Positions 1 through 18,807 of a stretch of DNA of 64,000 nucleotides are shown piece after piece. The stretch spans positions 19,289,501 through 19,353,500 of the forward strand of contig NC_088303.1 in assembly GCF_032854445.1 (NCBI RefSeq), in the 5' to 3' direction. Numbering within the stretch: position 1 is the first letter of the stretch; each line of letters begins with the position of its first letter. The position numbers and the translations under genes are program-made. This DNA is from Liolophura sinensis (lineage: Eukaryota > Mollusca > Polyplacophora > Chitonida > Chitonidae). The notes under the pieces are model-generated. The model was not told where the DNA came from. It did no database searches and saw only the letters and a list, made by a program, of their open reading frames with translations.

Positions 1-1041
1 TTATAGTTCCTTTTCATTTATGGTGCTTAATAAGTGAGAATGATTTACAAGGAAATTTAAGAAAAATTGATCTGTAAAAGTAGAACCATATAAGATGAAG
101 TAAAGGTTTTGTGCACCGCATTGTACAGAGGTGCTTTAGTGTGTGACTTACAGATTGGAAATTTTCTGACATTCATGTACTAATAATTTTTTAACTCCAA
201 AGTATGAGTGCTTGTACCCTAATTCTTCAAGCTTTTCAACTGTCTCTATGACAAATATATTTGAAACATTCTCATATAACCTTAGAGAGAGAGGAAATAA
301 TTTGCAGTGTTATGAAGCTTACATCTTTAGTGACAAACAGATCCTTTTATCATCATTTACAAATGGTAGATATGAGCCATTACTTATTATTAAAAAAAAT
401 GTTGACTAGGGGCCTTTGCTGGCTCATTCAGCTAAAATATTCTCAGAGCAGCTATCACAGCTTATTCGGCAGCGACAAAACCATATTATATTCCTGGCAA
501 AGGATAGTGGTTTACTCCTGGCTTCTAAATCAAATGAAATATATAAAATGAATAAATAAACAACCTATGAAGCCTCTCCACGAGAACGTTATGTACACAA
601 CATGTGTAGTTATCCGAGATGTAACAAACGTGACTTCCCACATAATTGATGGTCTGTTTATGCCTGGGATTTGATCCCATTGAAGTATGCTATACATGTA
701 TACATATTCTTTTATAACTGTAAATTTTCATAAATTTTATATCTAACAATTTCTAAATCATATGTACAAGCTCATATTGAAAATGTGTACATTTTTTCCG
801 ACAAAATAAAGGAACATGTTAAAACTTATGTGAATCTCTCTCCCACCCCTTCAGTTTCAAATATTTTACTAGTATTCAGTTATGGAACTAGCGGAATTTC
901 ACAACCTTGGTTTTTGATACCTTCGTGAGTGCTTTCAACTCTGCTCGACATGCTCGTTGCCACTTAGGCACCAGTCCAGTTACAGCTTTTAAACAATTAC
1001 CACAGTCAAAGGGGCAGAAACATAGGCATCCAGCACAGTGT
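1..1041. other. Downstream flank, no gene seen
   Basis: AT-rich sequence with only short chance open frames and no recognisable protein similarity. It lies beyond the 3' end of the minus-strand PDCD6 gene. I see no RNA gene or clear mobile element here. Confidence 0.5.
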
Positions 1042-1625
1042 TCAAGGATAGACAGAAACATGGGGTCCAGCACAGTATTCAAGGATAGACAGAAACACAG
1101 GATCTAGCGTACAATCCAAGGAATGAGCAGAAACACAGGATCTAGCATACAATCCAAGGAATGAGCAGAAACATACTAGTCTAGCATACAATCCAAGGAA
1201 TGAGCAGAAACATACTAGTCTAGCACTCTCTCCATGGAATGGGCAGAAATGTAGGGGTCAAGCACACCGTCCAAGGAATGGGCAGAAACAGTGGAGTGTA
1301 GCACGCTGTTCAAGAAGTGGGCAGAAACAAGTCTAAAGAACGCACAGAGCAAATTGCTGAAGTAATGGACAAAAACATAAGGGTCTAGCCCTCTGTCCAA
1401 GGAATGGACAGAAACATAGGAGCCTAGCATGCTGATCAAGGAGTGGGCAGAAACATAAATCTAGTGTACTGCCCAAAGAATGGACAGAAATGCAGGGGTC
1501 CCACATATGGGAAGAAATGTAGGGGTCTGGGATACTGTCCGACGTATGGGAAGAAATGTACGGGTCTAGGAAACTGTCCGCAATACGGGAAGAAATTTAA
1601 GGGTCTACCAGTCTTCCCAAGGAGC
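1042..1625 (+). repeat. Degenerate tandem repeat, unit about 38-39 bp
   Basis: About 13 imperfect units in the same orientation. Each carries a core like AAGGAATGAGCAGAAACA followed by a variable stretch resembling GGGTCTAGCATACTGTCC. The first units (1042-1250) are most alike; the last (1500-1625) drift to versions beginning with TATGGGAAGAAATGTA. This is a minisatellite, not a dispersed repeat. Because some units are 39 bp, an open frame runs through its 3' part. Confidence 0.75.
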
Positions 1626-1844
1626 TTATGGATGAAGGGAGACAGGATTCCCATAGTATACCACACTCCTTTACCAGATACTTTACAAACCTTCAGACCA
1701 TTGGTGACTGAACTCAAACATGCATCCTTTGAAGAATATCATGAACAGCATTTGTCAAATGAGCCACCAAAGGGTTCAGTTGATACAAAGACAAAACACT
1801 CAGGCTATAATATATTTAGTTTATTAGTTTATACAGGAAGCTGA
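1443..1844 (+). other. Unexplained open frame across the end of the tandem repeat
   Basis: A 133-codon open frame. Its first half is encoded by the 39-bp repeats and reads as a 13-residue repeat with the core YGKKCxGLGxCP. Its second half, from about residue 60, is non-repetitive and of ordinary composition. I do not recognise it. No splice sites, Kozak context or homologue could be confirmed, so it may be chance. It is listed because the non-repetitive part is longer than most random frames here. Confidence 0.15.
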
Positions 1845-3147
1845 AATTTGATTTAATTTTAATAGTTCATATGTACATTCCACCGATGTCAGTTTTCCTC
1901 CGACTCATTATTTCACTACTCGGCATCCAAGAGTAAAAATGTCATTCTTCAGGCACGTTCTACTTGCACCTGCAAACACTGCATTTTCATGGAATTAAAT
2001 TTCATTAAATATTTAACTTATAAAGATTGTAATATCATTGAGGAAATGGTTGTTATGAAAGATGTTAATATATCCTTAATACACAAATGGTATAAAAATC
2101 CAAGATCTTGACTGAACAGGTGACCGATTTCAAAGGTATTTAACAACAGCCCTAATTCATAATGATATCACTGCTTATTTATGCTGGAGAAATCTTGAAA
2201 TCCCCCCAGTGTGGAAGTTCCCTTCTTGTTCACCTGATTTGTATAGGATCTGCTGAAATTTCACTGTTCATATGCCCAAGTGAACTACTGTGTGCCGAGT
2301 TGTGTATGATCAACTCCAAGATGCCTTCCCTACCTGGTAACAACACATGAACCAGGTTGTTTACAAACAATCAATGACATTACTGCATGTAGATTTTACG
2401 GCTAATCTGTACAGCACAGGAGTTTGTGTGAATGGTATGGTCAAGATGATAAAAAAAACAAAGGCAACAACTTATGCCCTCAAATATGCAGTTTCCTGAG
2501 TAAATTCACAGAACTTCTCAGCATAACGAAGGACGTGCTTACTTTTTTAAAAATGAAAACCAAAAATACCAAAAAATCCTCATCACATACTGTGGGGCTT
2601 TTACAGACGTGCCTTCTGATCACCACAGCATAATAACAAAAAACAGGTGCAATTAACTGGCCCAAGGCCAAACAACTTTACATGAAGGTCATACATTTCT
2701 GCCATGCTGTTAAAGAGATTGTAAACACTGATGCCTAAAAATACAGTTAGATAGAAATCTCAGGCATCAAGGAAAGTGCTATAATTACATAATGAGTTTA
2801 GATTGCTAACTCAGTAACGACTACAGATTTCAGGGGTCTAAATAACCCTGGCATCGAAAATATGTATGCTACTTAACAACACTAGTAGAGATGACTTCAC
2901 TAAATTTTTAACTACACCAAATAAAATAAAAGAATACTTAAGTTCACTCATGTTCATATTAATTCAGATACATGTACATTAGAAATAATTTTCTCATTAT
3001 CAACTTAAAATAGTTTGTAAAATTTACTTGGATAAAGCCACATAGTTACATACAGTTTACACGGTTTAAAGTAAAAAAAAAAAAAAGGTTATTAACACCA
3101 TAAAAGGGTCTTTGAAATGTCAGCTGGTATTTCTTTGAGCAGAGTGT
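1626..3147. other. PDCD6 3' flank or 3'UTR
   Basis: Immediately downstream of the PDCD6 stop codon on the minus strand. It contains a homopolymer run (A13 on the plus strand near 3073) but no unambiguous minus-strand AATAAA close to the stop, so the mRNA end cannot be placed. No other gene is seen. Confidence 0.4.
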
Positions 3148-9213
<6,066 letters not shown>

Positions 9214-9308
9214 CGTAAAAGCTCTCGGTCTTCTTCCGTATGATTCCGGACTGTGAACATATCTACCTCCACATTCGTGAGAGTTCACTACTGAGTGACG
9301 AATCTCGG

Positions 9309-9333
9309 CACGTGACATATGTCTTTGACGTCA
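9309..9333 (-). promoter_or_regulatory. Candidate PDCD6 promoter: E-box and CRE palindrome
   Basis: CACGTG (9309-9314) and the full CRE palindrome TGACGTCA (9326-9333) lie about 100-120 bp upstream of the PDCD6 start codon. Both are standard proximal promoter elements, for bHLH-Zip and CREB/ATF factors respectively. Promoter function is inferred from sequence and position only. Confidence 0.45.
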
Positions 9334-12300
9334 AGCCTTGTAAAGATGTGGGGAAATGCACCTTTTTCAAAATACCCACGCCCTAATTACGTGCGCTATT
9401 AGGATACGTTATGATGTCTTTGTCTATTTTTAGAACAAAGAAGTTACTTAGTCACAGGCTAAAAATGACACATCTAAAACATTCATGTAGTAATGGTAAA
9501 GCCATTTAATCATGCTACCCATAAAAACATAATCCTGCATGATGATACTGTACATAGGCTACGTGCTACATTCTATACATGCATTTTCACATCAACTGAA
9601 CCGCATGGTTAAACAATATTCATGTTACATAACAAATTAAAAGATTCCACGAAATGCGTAGTCAGTAAAGTTATATACACGCCTAAAATACCAAAGTGGA
9701 ATCAAAATAAGAAACGAATGAATGAATGATTATGGCTTAACGCCACATCGGCAATTTTGCAGCGATATCGTGGCGAAAAAAAAAGCTAGAAATGTTAACA
9801 ACTGGTACATGCATATAGCCTAAATGTATATTGGTACATGCATGGGGCTATAACTTAATTTTTGGGGGCCCGGACGAAATTCCAAACAATAAGTGGTAGC
9901 TCAATTTCTCAATTCTACTCGACAAAAATATTTACTACGCCACTTTTACCATAACACAAGACATTTGCATAAATTTAATTTTAAATATTCATGACTGTTA
10001 CTTACGTATAGCTTTTTTCGTCACAACATTTCCTTACTTGCTATGATCCAATCTCTGTTTACAAAAATATTTAATTTAGGCTACCACTAAATATTATGAA
10101 ACGCGAAGTGCTGCGATTAAATTATATCGCCCTTTCTTTTCTTCCACCAGACCTTTCCTTTCACACACTGAGTAAAAACTGGTCCTCGTCTTTGGAATAA
10201 TTTACCTGCATGAAGACCTACAAACCACATTTTCCATATCTTTATTTTAATCGAGACTGAAAAGGTATATCTTGACAACTTGGTTAATTATCTTCATCTT
10301 GAGCAGTCAAATTGTATATCTCAAAATGATGACCGACCACTGACCATAAATGTATTGTTTTTGTACCTAATTTTTCTTTCATTCATCGGATATAATGTAC
10401 AATGTATTTCTTTTGTTCATTACTCTATCTGTACAAACACTAATGGTATTACATTTTACAGATATAGCGCATGCTATCTTACCCGGTAAGTGATGGACGA
10501 CCATAATCTATACGGACGTGATATTGGTACCACCCGAGGGGGTCAAACCTAATTGGAACTTACATGTTTACAGTAGAAGTAAATTAAGACATGATAGCCT
10601 TCTTATGTATCACACATTTTGATAAAATGAAAAATCACTTTACCATTCTCCTTACAGTGCATGCGTCGCTCTCTACCTTTCACTTTGCATCACTGGTACC
10701 AATAGACAAGCTTGACCTTTGGATTATGTGAGACGCACGGCGACTTGCTTCAGATTAGCCTCATCACTTGTCTCCTCCCGCGGAACTATTTAATTACCAT
10801 TCATCAACAAAATTGTTTTAGGCGTTGGTTAGAATCACGTTGCACATTCTCTAAATAAAGAAAATGTATGTGTATAAAATATTACTAGAGACGAAGGTTG
10901 AGACGGATTGCCTGTGTTTTCCGACATCATTTCCTGCCTCATCATTGTAACCCCAGAGATCTCGGCGTTGTTCAACATTTCTGTTCAAAATTTGCTATTG
11001 GTGGCAGTGATATAAAGCGAAGGGTAGGGAGCGACGGATGCGCTGTAGGGAGTATGTCACTTTACAAGGCGTTGCGCAAATTACAAAAAGCAAGAGAAAC
11101 ATCAATGTATCGTGAACTCTCAGTTTATAATATAATAAGACCAATTTAAAAGGGTGGTTGGATTGTTTATGAAGCAAAGAAAATTGAGCAGTCCACATTT
11201 TGTGTGTATTTCGTGTGCCTTATTACCTGAATATTCAGTTGACATGTACATTTACATGTAAGATTTGCAAGATTGTCAGCTGAATTAACAGTTTATCAAC
11301 AGTTTACATGCCCAGCTGTGTACTTCTTTTATTTACCCCCATTATTACGGTGGGTTAAGGTAGATTAGCTCAGGTAAGCAAACGCTCGTGTCACATTCTT
11401 ACCTATGATCTACATGTCTGAAAGCTGTCAAAGCAAACCTTTGATCCGATTTTTGAGCTTTCCATCAGGAGTACTGGTAATTGAAAGTTCCGCCAGATGC
11501 TAAGATTAAGAACTGAATTATTCCGTAATGTTCTTTGTACAGTGTAACTGTCTACTTTGAAGTTGAAAACAAAAAAGAAAAAAAAAATGTCTAATTTTTA
11601 CGACCTAGTAAATTGCCTTTAAACGATGGGTACTTGAGTGGCCGGTGAACAGGGACGTCAAAGATAGGTTTTTGCCACTTGATATATGCAGGCCGTTAAA
11701 CTACTACTCTGTAATACAGGCAGGCATATTTGTAAAGAGCCATAAATGCATTAACTGAATGGACCCTAAAGCAAATTATTTCTTAATGGATATATCATTC
11801 GTTGATGAAGTCACTACTATGCAAATGGAGCATTATTCATTGCTTTGATGATTACTGTGAATTCTTGATATCGCGAGAAGATTGGGTTCGTGGAACATTC
11901 TACGACGAGCGGTGGACATCAGGCAACAGGAGTTGAACATGAACAAATTTAAAAAATGTAACATGACTGCCAGTTCAGTAGTATTTCACCATGACAAAGG
12001 CTTGGCTGTACTATCCAAATGCGATTGTGATTAACCTGTAACTATCATTTATAGAAGATTTTCTATGGATACACCAACTACTTCCAGAGCGTTCCACCCA
12101 AAACGTTTTTTGATAGATCTCCACATATTCGCCGTCTGGAGGTGAAATTGTGCGCGCACACTATCCCTGCAGTAAAGTAGACAAAGATGTGTCGAGGATT
12201 ATCATGCAGATGCCGTTGTTCTCAAATGGACGAAAACAAACCAGCCGCCTATCCACTTCGTTTAGCTTGGTGCATATGGCAGCCCATATAGAATAGCAAT

Positions 12301-13248
12301 CCAAAAACTTGACCAAAGAATCTTTGCAACACATAAGATGGACCTAGAAGATACAATCCTGCATCAAGATCCCCTAGATTGTACGGAAAGAGGAGTCTTC
12401 TTCAAGCAATAGCGGCGCTAAGCCGTAAACATTCAATCAGTACTCCAGAAGCAGTGCAGAGGTGGAACAGAAACAGACTGTATACCAGGTAATGAAAAGC
12501 CCTTCTTATAAGGAATGTTCCCCGTCTAAATCAAAACGTGCTGCGCTTGACAGATTTAACATCAAGGTCAAAACGTCCATAAACAATCATGTTTCAGAAT
12601 GAGTTGGATGAATCACTTTACTTTTCGTCGGAGAAGAGAAATCTTCTCCATCCATACAGCTTGACCTTACAACACCCACTGTTCCGTAATTAAAGCCACT
12701 ATTGCAATCCAGTCATCAAATTAAGGAGAACGATGTTAGTTAAACACCCATGGCACCCGATGACAGATAAATGAGAGTGTAGAAGTCCCTCTGACGAAGG
12801 AATCGAAAGTAGCGCTTTCTCGTTTGAACAGAATATCGTAAGTGATGCTCTAATTAAATATTTTTTAGCTGATCTTTAGCTGCATTTAGGGCCTTCTATA
12901 TCCGTAATAAGAATGACCGGTGAATTCGTTTGGAACTTCATACGCGAGTTTTAGTTTGACCGAGTTGTGCTGTAGGTCCACGTGGGAGGATATCCATCGC
13001 TTTCTGCGTGGCAAATGAACATGTTATCATCTTAATGGGTAGACATACGTGTATACTGTAAAAGGAATATTTCAAAATCTCACACAGATTTGTTTGAGGA
13101 TCACGTTTGGCTATACGTATATACAATATCAGATTCTTGGAGGAGGAGTCAAAACGAATATACAGGTATTGGATGCACATAGATTGCATGCAACCACGGG
13201 GACTTAAACCATGGCCGGTTAAGTGAAATGTGCCTTATACATGGGTAT
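9334..13248. other. Gene-poor intergenic stretch
   Basis: About 3.9 kb between PDCD6 and the next SINE. All open frames are short and match nothing I recognise. A segment at 12,270-12,410 has an open frame (AYGSPYRIAIQKLDQRIF...) that could be an eroded mobile-element fragment, but no family can be named. Confidence 0.4.
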
Positions 13249-13508
13249 AGATTTATTTATTTATTTATTTATTTTTTCATTCATTTTAATTGATGTTCTA
13301 CGTCGTCCTCAAGAATATTTCACGTTTACGACTGCGGCCAGCATTATGGTGGGAGGAAACCGGGCAGAACAGGGGGGAAACCCACGAACGTACGCAGGTT
13401 GATGCCAGACCTTCCCACGTGCGGACGGAGAGAGAAGCGAACTTACAGCGATCGAATTGGTCATTGTGCTAGACAGGCGTGCTAATCACTTCGGCCACAC
13501 GCGAGCAC
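13249..13508 (-). mobile_element. SINE family A, diverged full-length copy
   Basis: (TTTA)n on plus, then CTCAAGAATATTTCACG, GCCAGCATTATGGTGGGAGG and a mutated head ending CGGCCACACGCGAGCACC. It is upstream of the H2A.X promoter region. Confidence 0.8.
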
Positions 13509-14088
13509 CGTGTAGAGGGTGTGCATCATATGTACATGACAATTAGGCTAAATAGTGTACCCATGTACATGACACAAAACTTGTATACCAAAGCATATGA
13601 TGCAGTACGAAAGACACCGGCATAAAACAAGGTAACCGTATGACAGTCTCTCGAAACTTAACATTTTAAGTTTTCTCTCAGAATTGTTTACTGCGACATC
13701 AAAATGCTTCCCCAGAAAACTAACAAAAAGGCAACTAAAACTAAAATTTAAAAAAGAAATTTTAGCGGTCAACGTGCTTTTATCTGAGTTAAATAGATTT
13801 TTTAAGGCCTGATACTCGAGAAAATTATTGCCGTAAATTCACTAAAATAGTCTGTTAAATTAGCACAGAATGAAGTCGGTCATCCGCCGAACAAAATATT
13901 ATACCATTGCTTCAACCGATGAAGAGCCTACATAATTTACTTGTACTATTTAGGCCTATGAAAAACACTAACAAACTGCACACAATGTTTTCAATTTGTA
14001 ACGATATCATAAGAGTCAAAATGTACATTCTCATAGACCTAAATTCCCAACAGGTAATCTAAATATGCAAATGCTGAAAATAGACAGA
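13509..14088. other. Intergenic, no feature seen
   Basis: AT-rich sequence upstream of the CCAAT/E2F cluster. No gene or repeat recognised. Confidence 0.4.
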
Positions 14089-14118
14089 AACGATTGGCCA
14101 GTGAACTTTGGCGCCAAA
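14089..14118 (+). promoter_or_regulatory. CCAAT box plus palindromic E2F site (putative H2A.X promoter)
   Basis: An inverted CCAAT box (GATTGGCC, about 14093-14100) is followed by the 12-bp palindrome TTTGGCGCCAAA (14107-14118), a classic double E2F site. This arrangement is typical of S-phase histone and DNA-replication promoters. It is about 0.7 kb before the histone start codon, so a 5'UTR intron is implied. Candidate donors are GTAAGT at 14184 and GTAAGC near 14266. A candidate acceptor is the pyrimidine-rich run ending in TTTTGGCAG near 14806. Confidence 0.55.
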
Positions 14119-14816
14119 TTCCAGCTCCAAGCTCAGTGTTGTAGGCTGGTTCTGGCCTTGACTGCAAGCCAACATAATAACTCGTAAGTTCTGCATGATC
14201 CAACCTGGGTTATTCCAAGGCGGAGTAGTGTGGACAAAAGTGGTTAAATTATATCTTCTTCTGACTGGGTAAGCTTACTAGAATTAGCGCATTAAACTGT
14301 GGTCTGCAAATCTTTAGATAGTTCACTGAGCTGGCATAGCGTGTCGATCATTTCTGATCGCCATAATGAATCAACCAGAACGTGGAAATGGTGGACAGAC
14401 TCCTTCCATGTACATTTGTGATGATCTCGTAAAATGACAGGTTGTATGCATGCACATTGTTGGTCGTGGGGACTATTGCAAAGACAAGGTTGTTGCCTGT
14501 GTTGATTGCTGGCCGACTTTTCGGTCCGTATTCCTGGTGAAAAGCAGATTCCTCATTTAATTTACGTCACTAGCGAGTGACAGCAACTTCAACTCTACAG
14601 ATTCAAAATTTTGCTTTTTCATGATCACATTATGTGAAGAGGCACTTTGATTCAAAGTTTGAAAACTTCAGGAGTTCTGGTACTAGTATTTCGAACAGCA
14701 TATTTCAGTTAAAAGTTTCAGTTTTTTTTAATGTTCTTTTCATCTTTGTCTTTTTTTTTAATCCATGTTTATTGTAAATCAGTGCATTTAAATCCAGTTT
14801 TGGCAGGTGATACAGA

Positions 14817-15218
14817 ATGACAGGACGTGGCAAAGGCAAGACAAAGACCAAGAGTAAAAGCCGCTCTTCTCGGGCTGGGCTACAGTTCCCTGTTGGGCGT
14901 ATACACAGACTGCTGAAAAAGGGGAACTACGCAGAGAGGGTGGGTACGGGTGCCCCAGTCTACCTAGCTGCGGTCATGGAGTACCTGGCAGCAGAGGTGC
15001 TGGAATTAGCAGGCAATGCTGCCAGGGACAACAAAAAACAGAGGATCATTCCTAGACATTTGCAGCTGGCGATTCGAAATGACGAGGAGTTGAACCGACT
15101 GCTATCGGGAGTGACCATTGCTGAAGGTGGAGTTATGCCCAACATACAAGCTGCCTTACTGCCAAAGAAAACGACTGGCGGCAAGGGGAAAGGGTCCTCT
15201 CAGTCACAGGAGTTGTAA
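14817..15218 (+). CDS. H2AX: Histone H2A.X-type core histone
   Basis: Single-exon gene for 133 aa. The histone fold is intact: [19 protein letters not shown], the acidic-patch region [12 protein letters not shown] and NDEELN, then LLPKKT. The C-terminus continues beyond canonical H2A to SSQSQEL. The terminal S130-Q-E-hydrophobic matches the ATM/ATR/DNA-PK phosphorylation site that defines H2A.X; yeast H2A also ends SQEL, vertebrate H2AX SQEY. A second SQ (S128-Q129) directly precedes it. No histone 3' stem-loop was seen, and AATAAA is present downstream, so the transcript is probably polyadenylated and replication-independent or dual mode. Nuclear; it marks double-strand breaks (family knowledge). 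Confidence 0.93.
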   Translation: MTGRGKGKTKTKSKSRSSRAGLQFPVGRIHRLLKKGNYAERVGTGAPVYLAAVMEYLAAEVLELAGNAARDNKKQRIIPRHLQLAIRNDEELNRLLSGVTIAEGGVMPNIQAALLPKKTTGGKGKGSSQSQEL

Positions 15219-15459
15219 CTCATCAAGACAAACAGGGGATTTGAATCCTTAATAGGACACATGAAGCTGGTAGACCAGTCCAGAGACTCCAGACTATTGA
15301 ATCAAATTCAATACTGTTGCCATAAATGCAGGACAAATGATATATAAAGCCTGAATATAAAGTAAAAACGCATTCAAATGAAGTAAACAGTGATTCAGAT
15401 TGAGGTTAGACCCTTTTCTTATTTGTAGTCTCTGACTTTTCAGCAATGTGGTCTTTCAT

Positions 15460-15465
15460 AATAAA
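15460..15465 (+). terminator. Polyadenylation signal for H2A.X
   Basis: AATAAA 242 bp after the stop codon, followed by a GT-rich stretch (TCATTGTGGTTTTGAT). No stem-loop of the GGYYCTTYTNARRRCC type lies between the stop and this site. Confidence 0.6.
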
Positions 15466-15539
15466 TTTGAAATCATTGTGGTTTTGATAACAGTGTTAGT
15501 GTCTTAAAGCATCTCAAGCAGTGATTTACCTGAGATAGA

Positions 15540-15752
15540 GCCCAGTTCCGACTTTAAAAATGGTACCTGTTGTTCCCTCGCTGAGCACTGAGAGGGAGGA
15601 AACAAGACTGGTTGACCTGGTGTCACTCTAATGTAATTTTGTTGGGTATCCAGTCTAGTGTCTTTGACATGATACATCAGTAATAAAACACTAATGGCAC
15701 GGACTTGCCCTGCCACAAGAAGGCACTGTGTACACATACCTAATGACTTCGG
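15540..15752 (+). mobile_element. SINE family B fragment
   Basis: Body of family B: GACTGGTTGACCTGGTGTCA, then CTGCCACAAGAAGGCAC and ACACATACCTAATGACT. The usual 3' tail is missing. A second family-B head-like segment (GGTGACCACCTCG to AATGGTACCTGGG, about 15753-15830) follows, so two partial copies are joined. Confidence 0.65.
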
Positions 15753-15864
15753 TGACCACCTCGAAATTGGGAGACCTGGAATCAAACACAGGTTGGGACA
15801 TAACAAAAACTTTAATAATGGTACCTGGGTTGGATGGGTTGGATAGCTTGTGTGTGAATTATTT

Positions 15865-15950
15865 GTTTGATTGGTGTTTTATACCACACTCAAGAACATT
15901 GGAATCATTCAGTTGCGGCCAGCATTATTGTGGAGGAAACCCCTTGTCTA
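15865..15950 (-). mobile_element. SINE family A 3' fragment
   Basis: Short copy with TTTGATTGGTGTTTTATACC and GCGGCCAGCATTATTGTGG on plus. The tRNA-like head is absent. Confidence 0.6.
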
Positions 15951-17871
15951 TGAAGGTTGAGCTGTGTCCATTTCTGTCACTGACTGGATTTCGGGGTGAA
16001 AAGGTATTCAGACTTTGGTAGTGTTTCCAGTGCCAACCAATTTGATAATAAGACTTCTTGACAAGAAACCTGTTGGACAGCCGTTAGCCTGCAGTGGATT
16101 GGTTTACCTGTGGAATGGTTGTGCAACCTTGAAAGAATGTTCCATCAGATATTCTCAATGACAGGTCAAAGTGTCCACATACCAGAACACACAGGCTTGA
16201 AAAATGGCAGTGGACAGCTAAAAGCCAGTTACACGTGTGCTAGTTGGGAGCTACTTGTAGTGGCAAGCCCCCCTTGTGAATGCTCATGGGTATATACAGA
16301 ATTACTCTGTCCATGGGCCTTATCCTGGCTGTTCTTGCCTGTGCAAAAAGACGGCTTCATACCGATACACAAACTCTTTACATGATAAGCTAAATACAGA
16401 AAAAGTGCTGCATACCCTAATGTGTTGATATCGTGTCCGTATAACTATTTAGTACAGGGTTAAGCAGGTGATGCCTACGGTCTTCACAGCACTGTGTCAA
16501 GTGTCTCAGTGGTACAATGTAACTGCCATGGGTTTATCATGTAGTTCAAAACACCAAGGAGCCTTATCAATAGACTGCTGGAGCAACATTTGGATGTTTA
16601 TGGCACAAGAAGATTGTAAAATGGTTCAAAGCTTGAATATAGACTTTCCAGTAAAACCTGCAAATACTGAGCAAGTCCTGAAACCTTTTGTGTTTCCACA
16701 ATCTTACCTTAAAATATGTGAAATTGTTTCATTTTCTCACATGCATACCTGAACCACTTCCCCTACCTCATAAATGCCTTAAAAAACCATGCACAAATTT
16801 ATAAAACCTATGCCTGGTTAATTCATAGAGAACAATATTAAACTACCTTTTAAGAGAACCCCTAAGATTTTGGTCTTAATTGTATTTTCAAAGTACTGCT
16901 GCCATTTTACCAAACTCAAATTATTGAAATTTCTGACACCCCATGGTCATTGAAATGTTAAGGTTTGCTTAAATCAGAATGGTGTCATTAGGGGGGCAAC
17001 CAAGTCAATGCTACACATGATGAAGGTGGGGTCATCACACAATAAATCATTCACAGCATGGAAGTGTAGCCATAAACATTTATTACAAGTCTGGACGAGA
17101 TTTGTTTTAGGACGGATGTATCACTATCCCTGGGGGATATAGCACTTTATGACAACATACATAATACAGGAAGTCTTATCACTTCATATATATTCACTAT
17201 CCCTAAAAATTTACCTTAAGAGACAAATATTAATGTATTACTTTTGTTACCGAAACTCAACACTCTTTTTCCCAGTGGGATGTCATCCTAACTTCCAGAA
17301 CCGTTCCAAGATCATTAAATCTCATGCCTGTCAAGAATTAACTTTTTGGTCTAATACAGTAGGTCTTGAAAACAAAAACAACACACTTTTACACAATATC
17401 AACCCTTGTAACTGAACAATCAATGTGAAGGGTACGTCTTGCTCATGATGCTACTTCAAACGATTCACTGCATGCAAATAACTTGTACACCATATCGTGG
17501 GTTCACTTCCAGATTATGGTACTAGCACTCAAAAATATTGATGGCATTCAGAGGCACATTTCTGTACTGTAAACATTTGTTTTCTGATTGAACACACTTT
17601 TGCCCAGCAATACTGACTCCTTAACATCACTTCTAGTTGAATACACAAGTGTATCATTATTATATACATGTAGGTCAATATTCTAGAAATCACATTTTTG
17701 TAGTTTCAAAGCCTACATGAACACACAACACTCTTAGGTTTCAAAATCAGCTGTTCATTAATTTATTACAACGTTCATGAGTGTAAAATGACCCTATTCA
17801 TTTCTAAACACTTCCCAAAACCACCCTTTTCCTTGACAAAATGAACAGTTTTTCAACCAAAATAGATGTTT
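15951..17871. other. Intergenic between H2A.X and BBS4 3' ends
   Basis: No gene recognised. The only structured piece is about 17262-17340, which resembles the family-D MITE interior (TTTTTCCCAGTGGGATGTCA...). Open frames up to 94 codons show no domain signature. Confidence 0.4.
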
Positions 17872-18138
17872 GTTTGATTTATTTATTTATTTATTTGTGT
17901 TTTATGCAGTACTCAAGAATATTTCACTCATACGACGGCGGCCAGCATTATGGTGGGAGGAAACCGGGCAGAGCCCGGGGAAAACCCACGACCATCCGCA
18001 GGTTGCTGGCAGACCTTCCCATGTATGGCCGGAGAGAAAGCCAGCATGAGCTGGACTCACAATGACCGCATTGGTGAGAGAATCCTGTGTCATTACGCTG
18101 CGCTAGCACGCTAACGAACTGAGCCACAGAGGCCCCCC
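17872..18138 (-). mobile_element. SINE family A, full length
   Basis: Well-preserved copy from (TTTA)n and TACTCAAGAATATTTCACTC to the complete tRNA-like head, read on plus as AACTGAGCCACAGAGGCCCC. Confidence 0.85.
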
Positions 18139-18801
18139 GATATGTTTGTTTGAAGTACTGTATCTGGTTATTTAATAAATCACATTTTACAAGGTGAAAT
18201 ATGACAAGAATAATGATGCATTGCCAAAGCATCCATGAAGTATTTGTATTTGGTCGAAATGTTCTGGCCAGAAGAACTGTAGGTCAATTGCAGCATTGCA
18301 AGTGATTAATGGAGAAAAATTTGATGTTAATGAGAAATACTAGGCATTGTCTGAAAGAAATACATGAAAATTACATGAAAATCACTATTTATAATTTCTC
18401 TTTTGCAAAGAGAGTGCAGTAAAACACTTACACTCTTGTTCTCTGTTGTCGAAACCCTTCTCTCAAATATTACTCCAGCTTCAGACACTTTTTCCCATAA
18501 CAACACAGATACAAAGAAAAAAAAGCCCTGGCTTTCACGAGATTCTATATCTGAGGACTGTTGTGTGCAGCTATCATCCAAGGAAGCTCCACACCTCCCA
18601 AGTGCTTGAGTACCAAATAACTACAGAAGAGATGTCCGGAATCGAATAAAGAGACATCTCTTTACCACATCTATAACAGTAACAGATTTAAGACAAAAAC
18701 AAGATACATATACGGTAGTGGATATGCGTGCTGGGCATAACATGAATTCTTATTTGTCGGAATATGCAACAGAAATTGCTGCTCCTGTTTTTTTTAATTT
18801 T

Positions 18802-18807
18802 TTTATT
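18802..18807 (-). terminator. Candidate polyadenylation signal for BBS4
   Basis: TTTATT on plus, i.e. AATAAA on minus, about 170 bp downstream of the BBS4 stop codon in gene direction. Confidence 0.45.

Noticed and set aside
12270-12420. Possible transposase or reverse-transcriptase remnant (AYGSPYRIAIQKLDQRIF...)
   Set aside because: Open frame too short and without catalytic motifs; could not be tied to any family.
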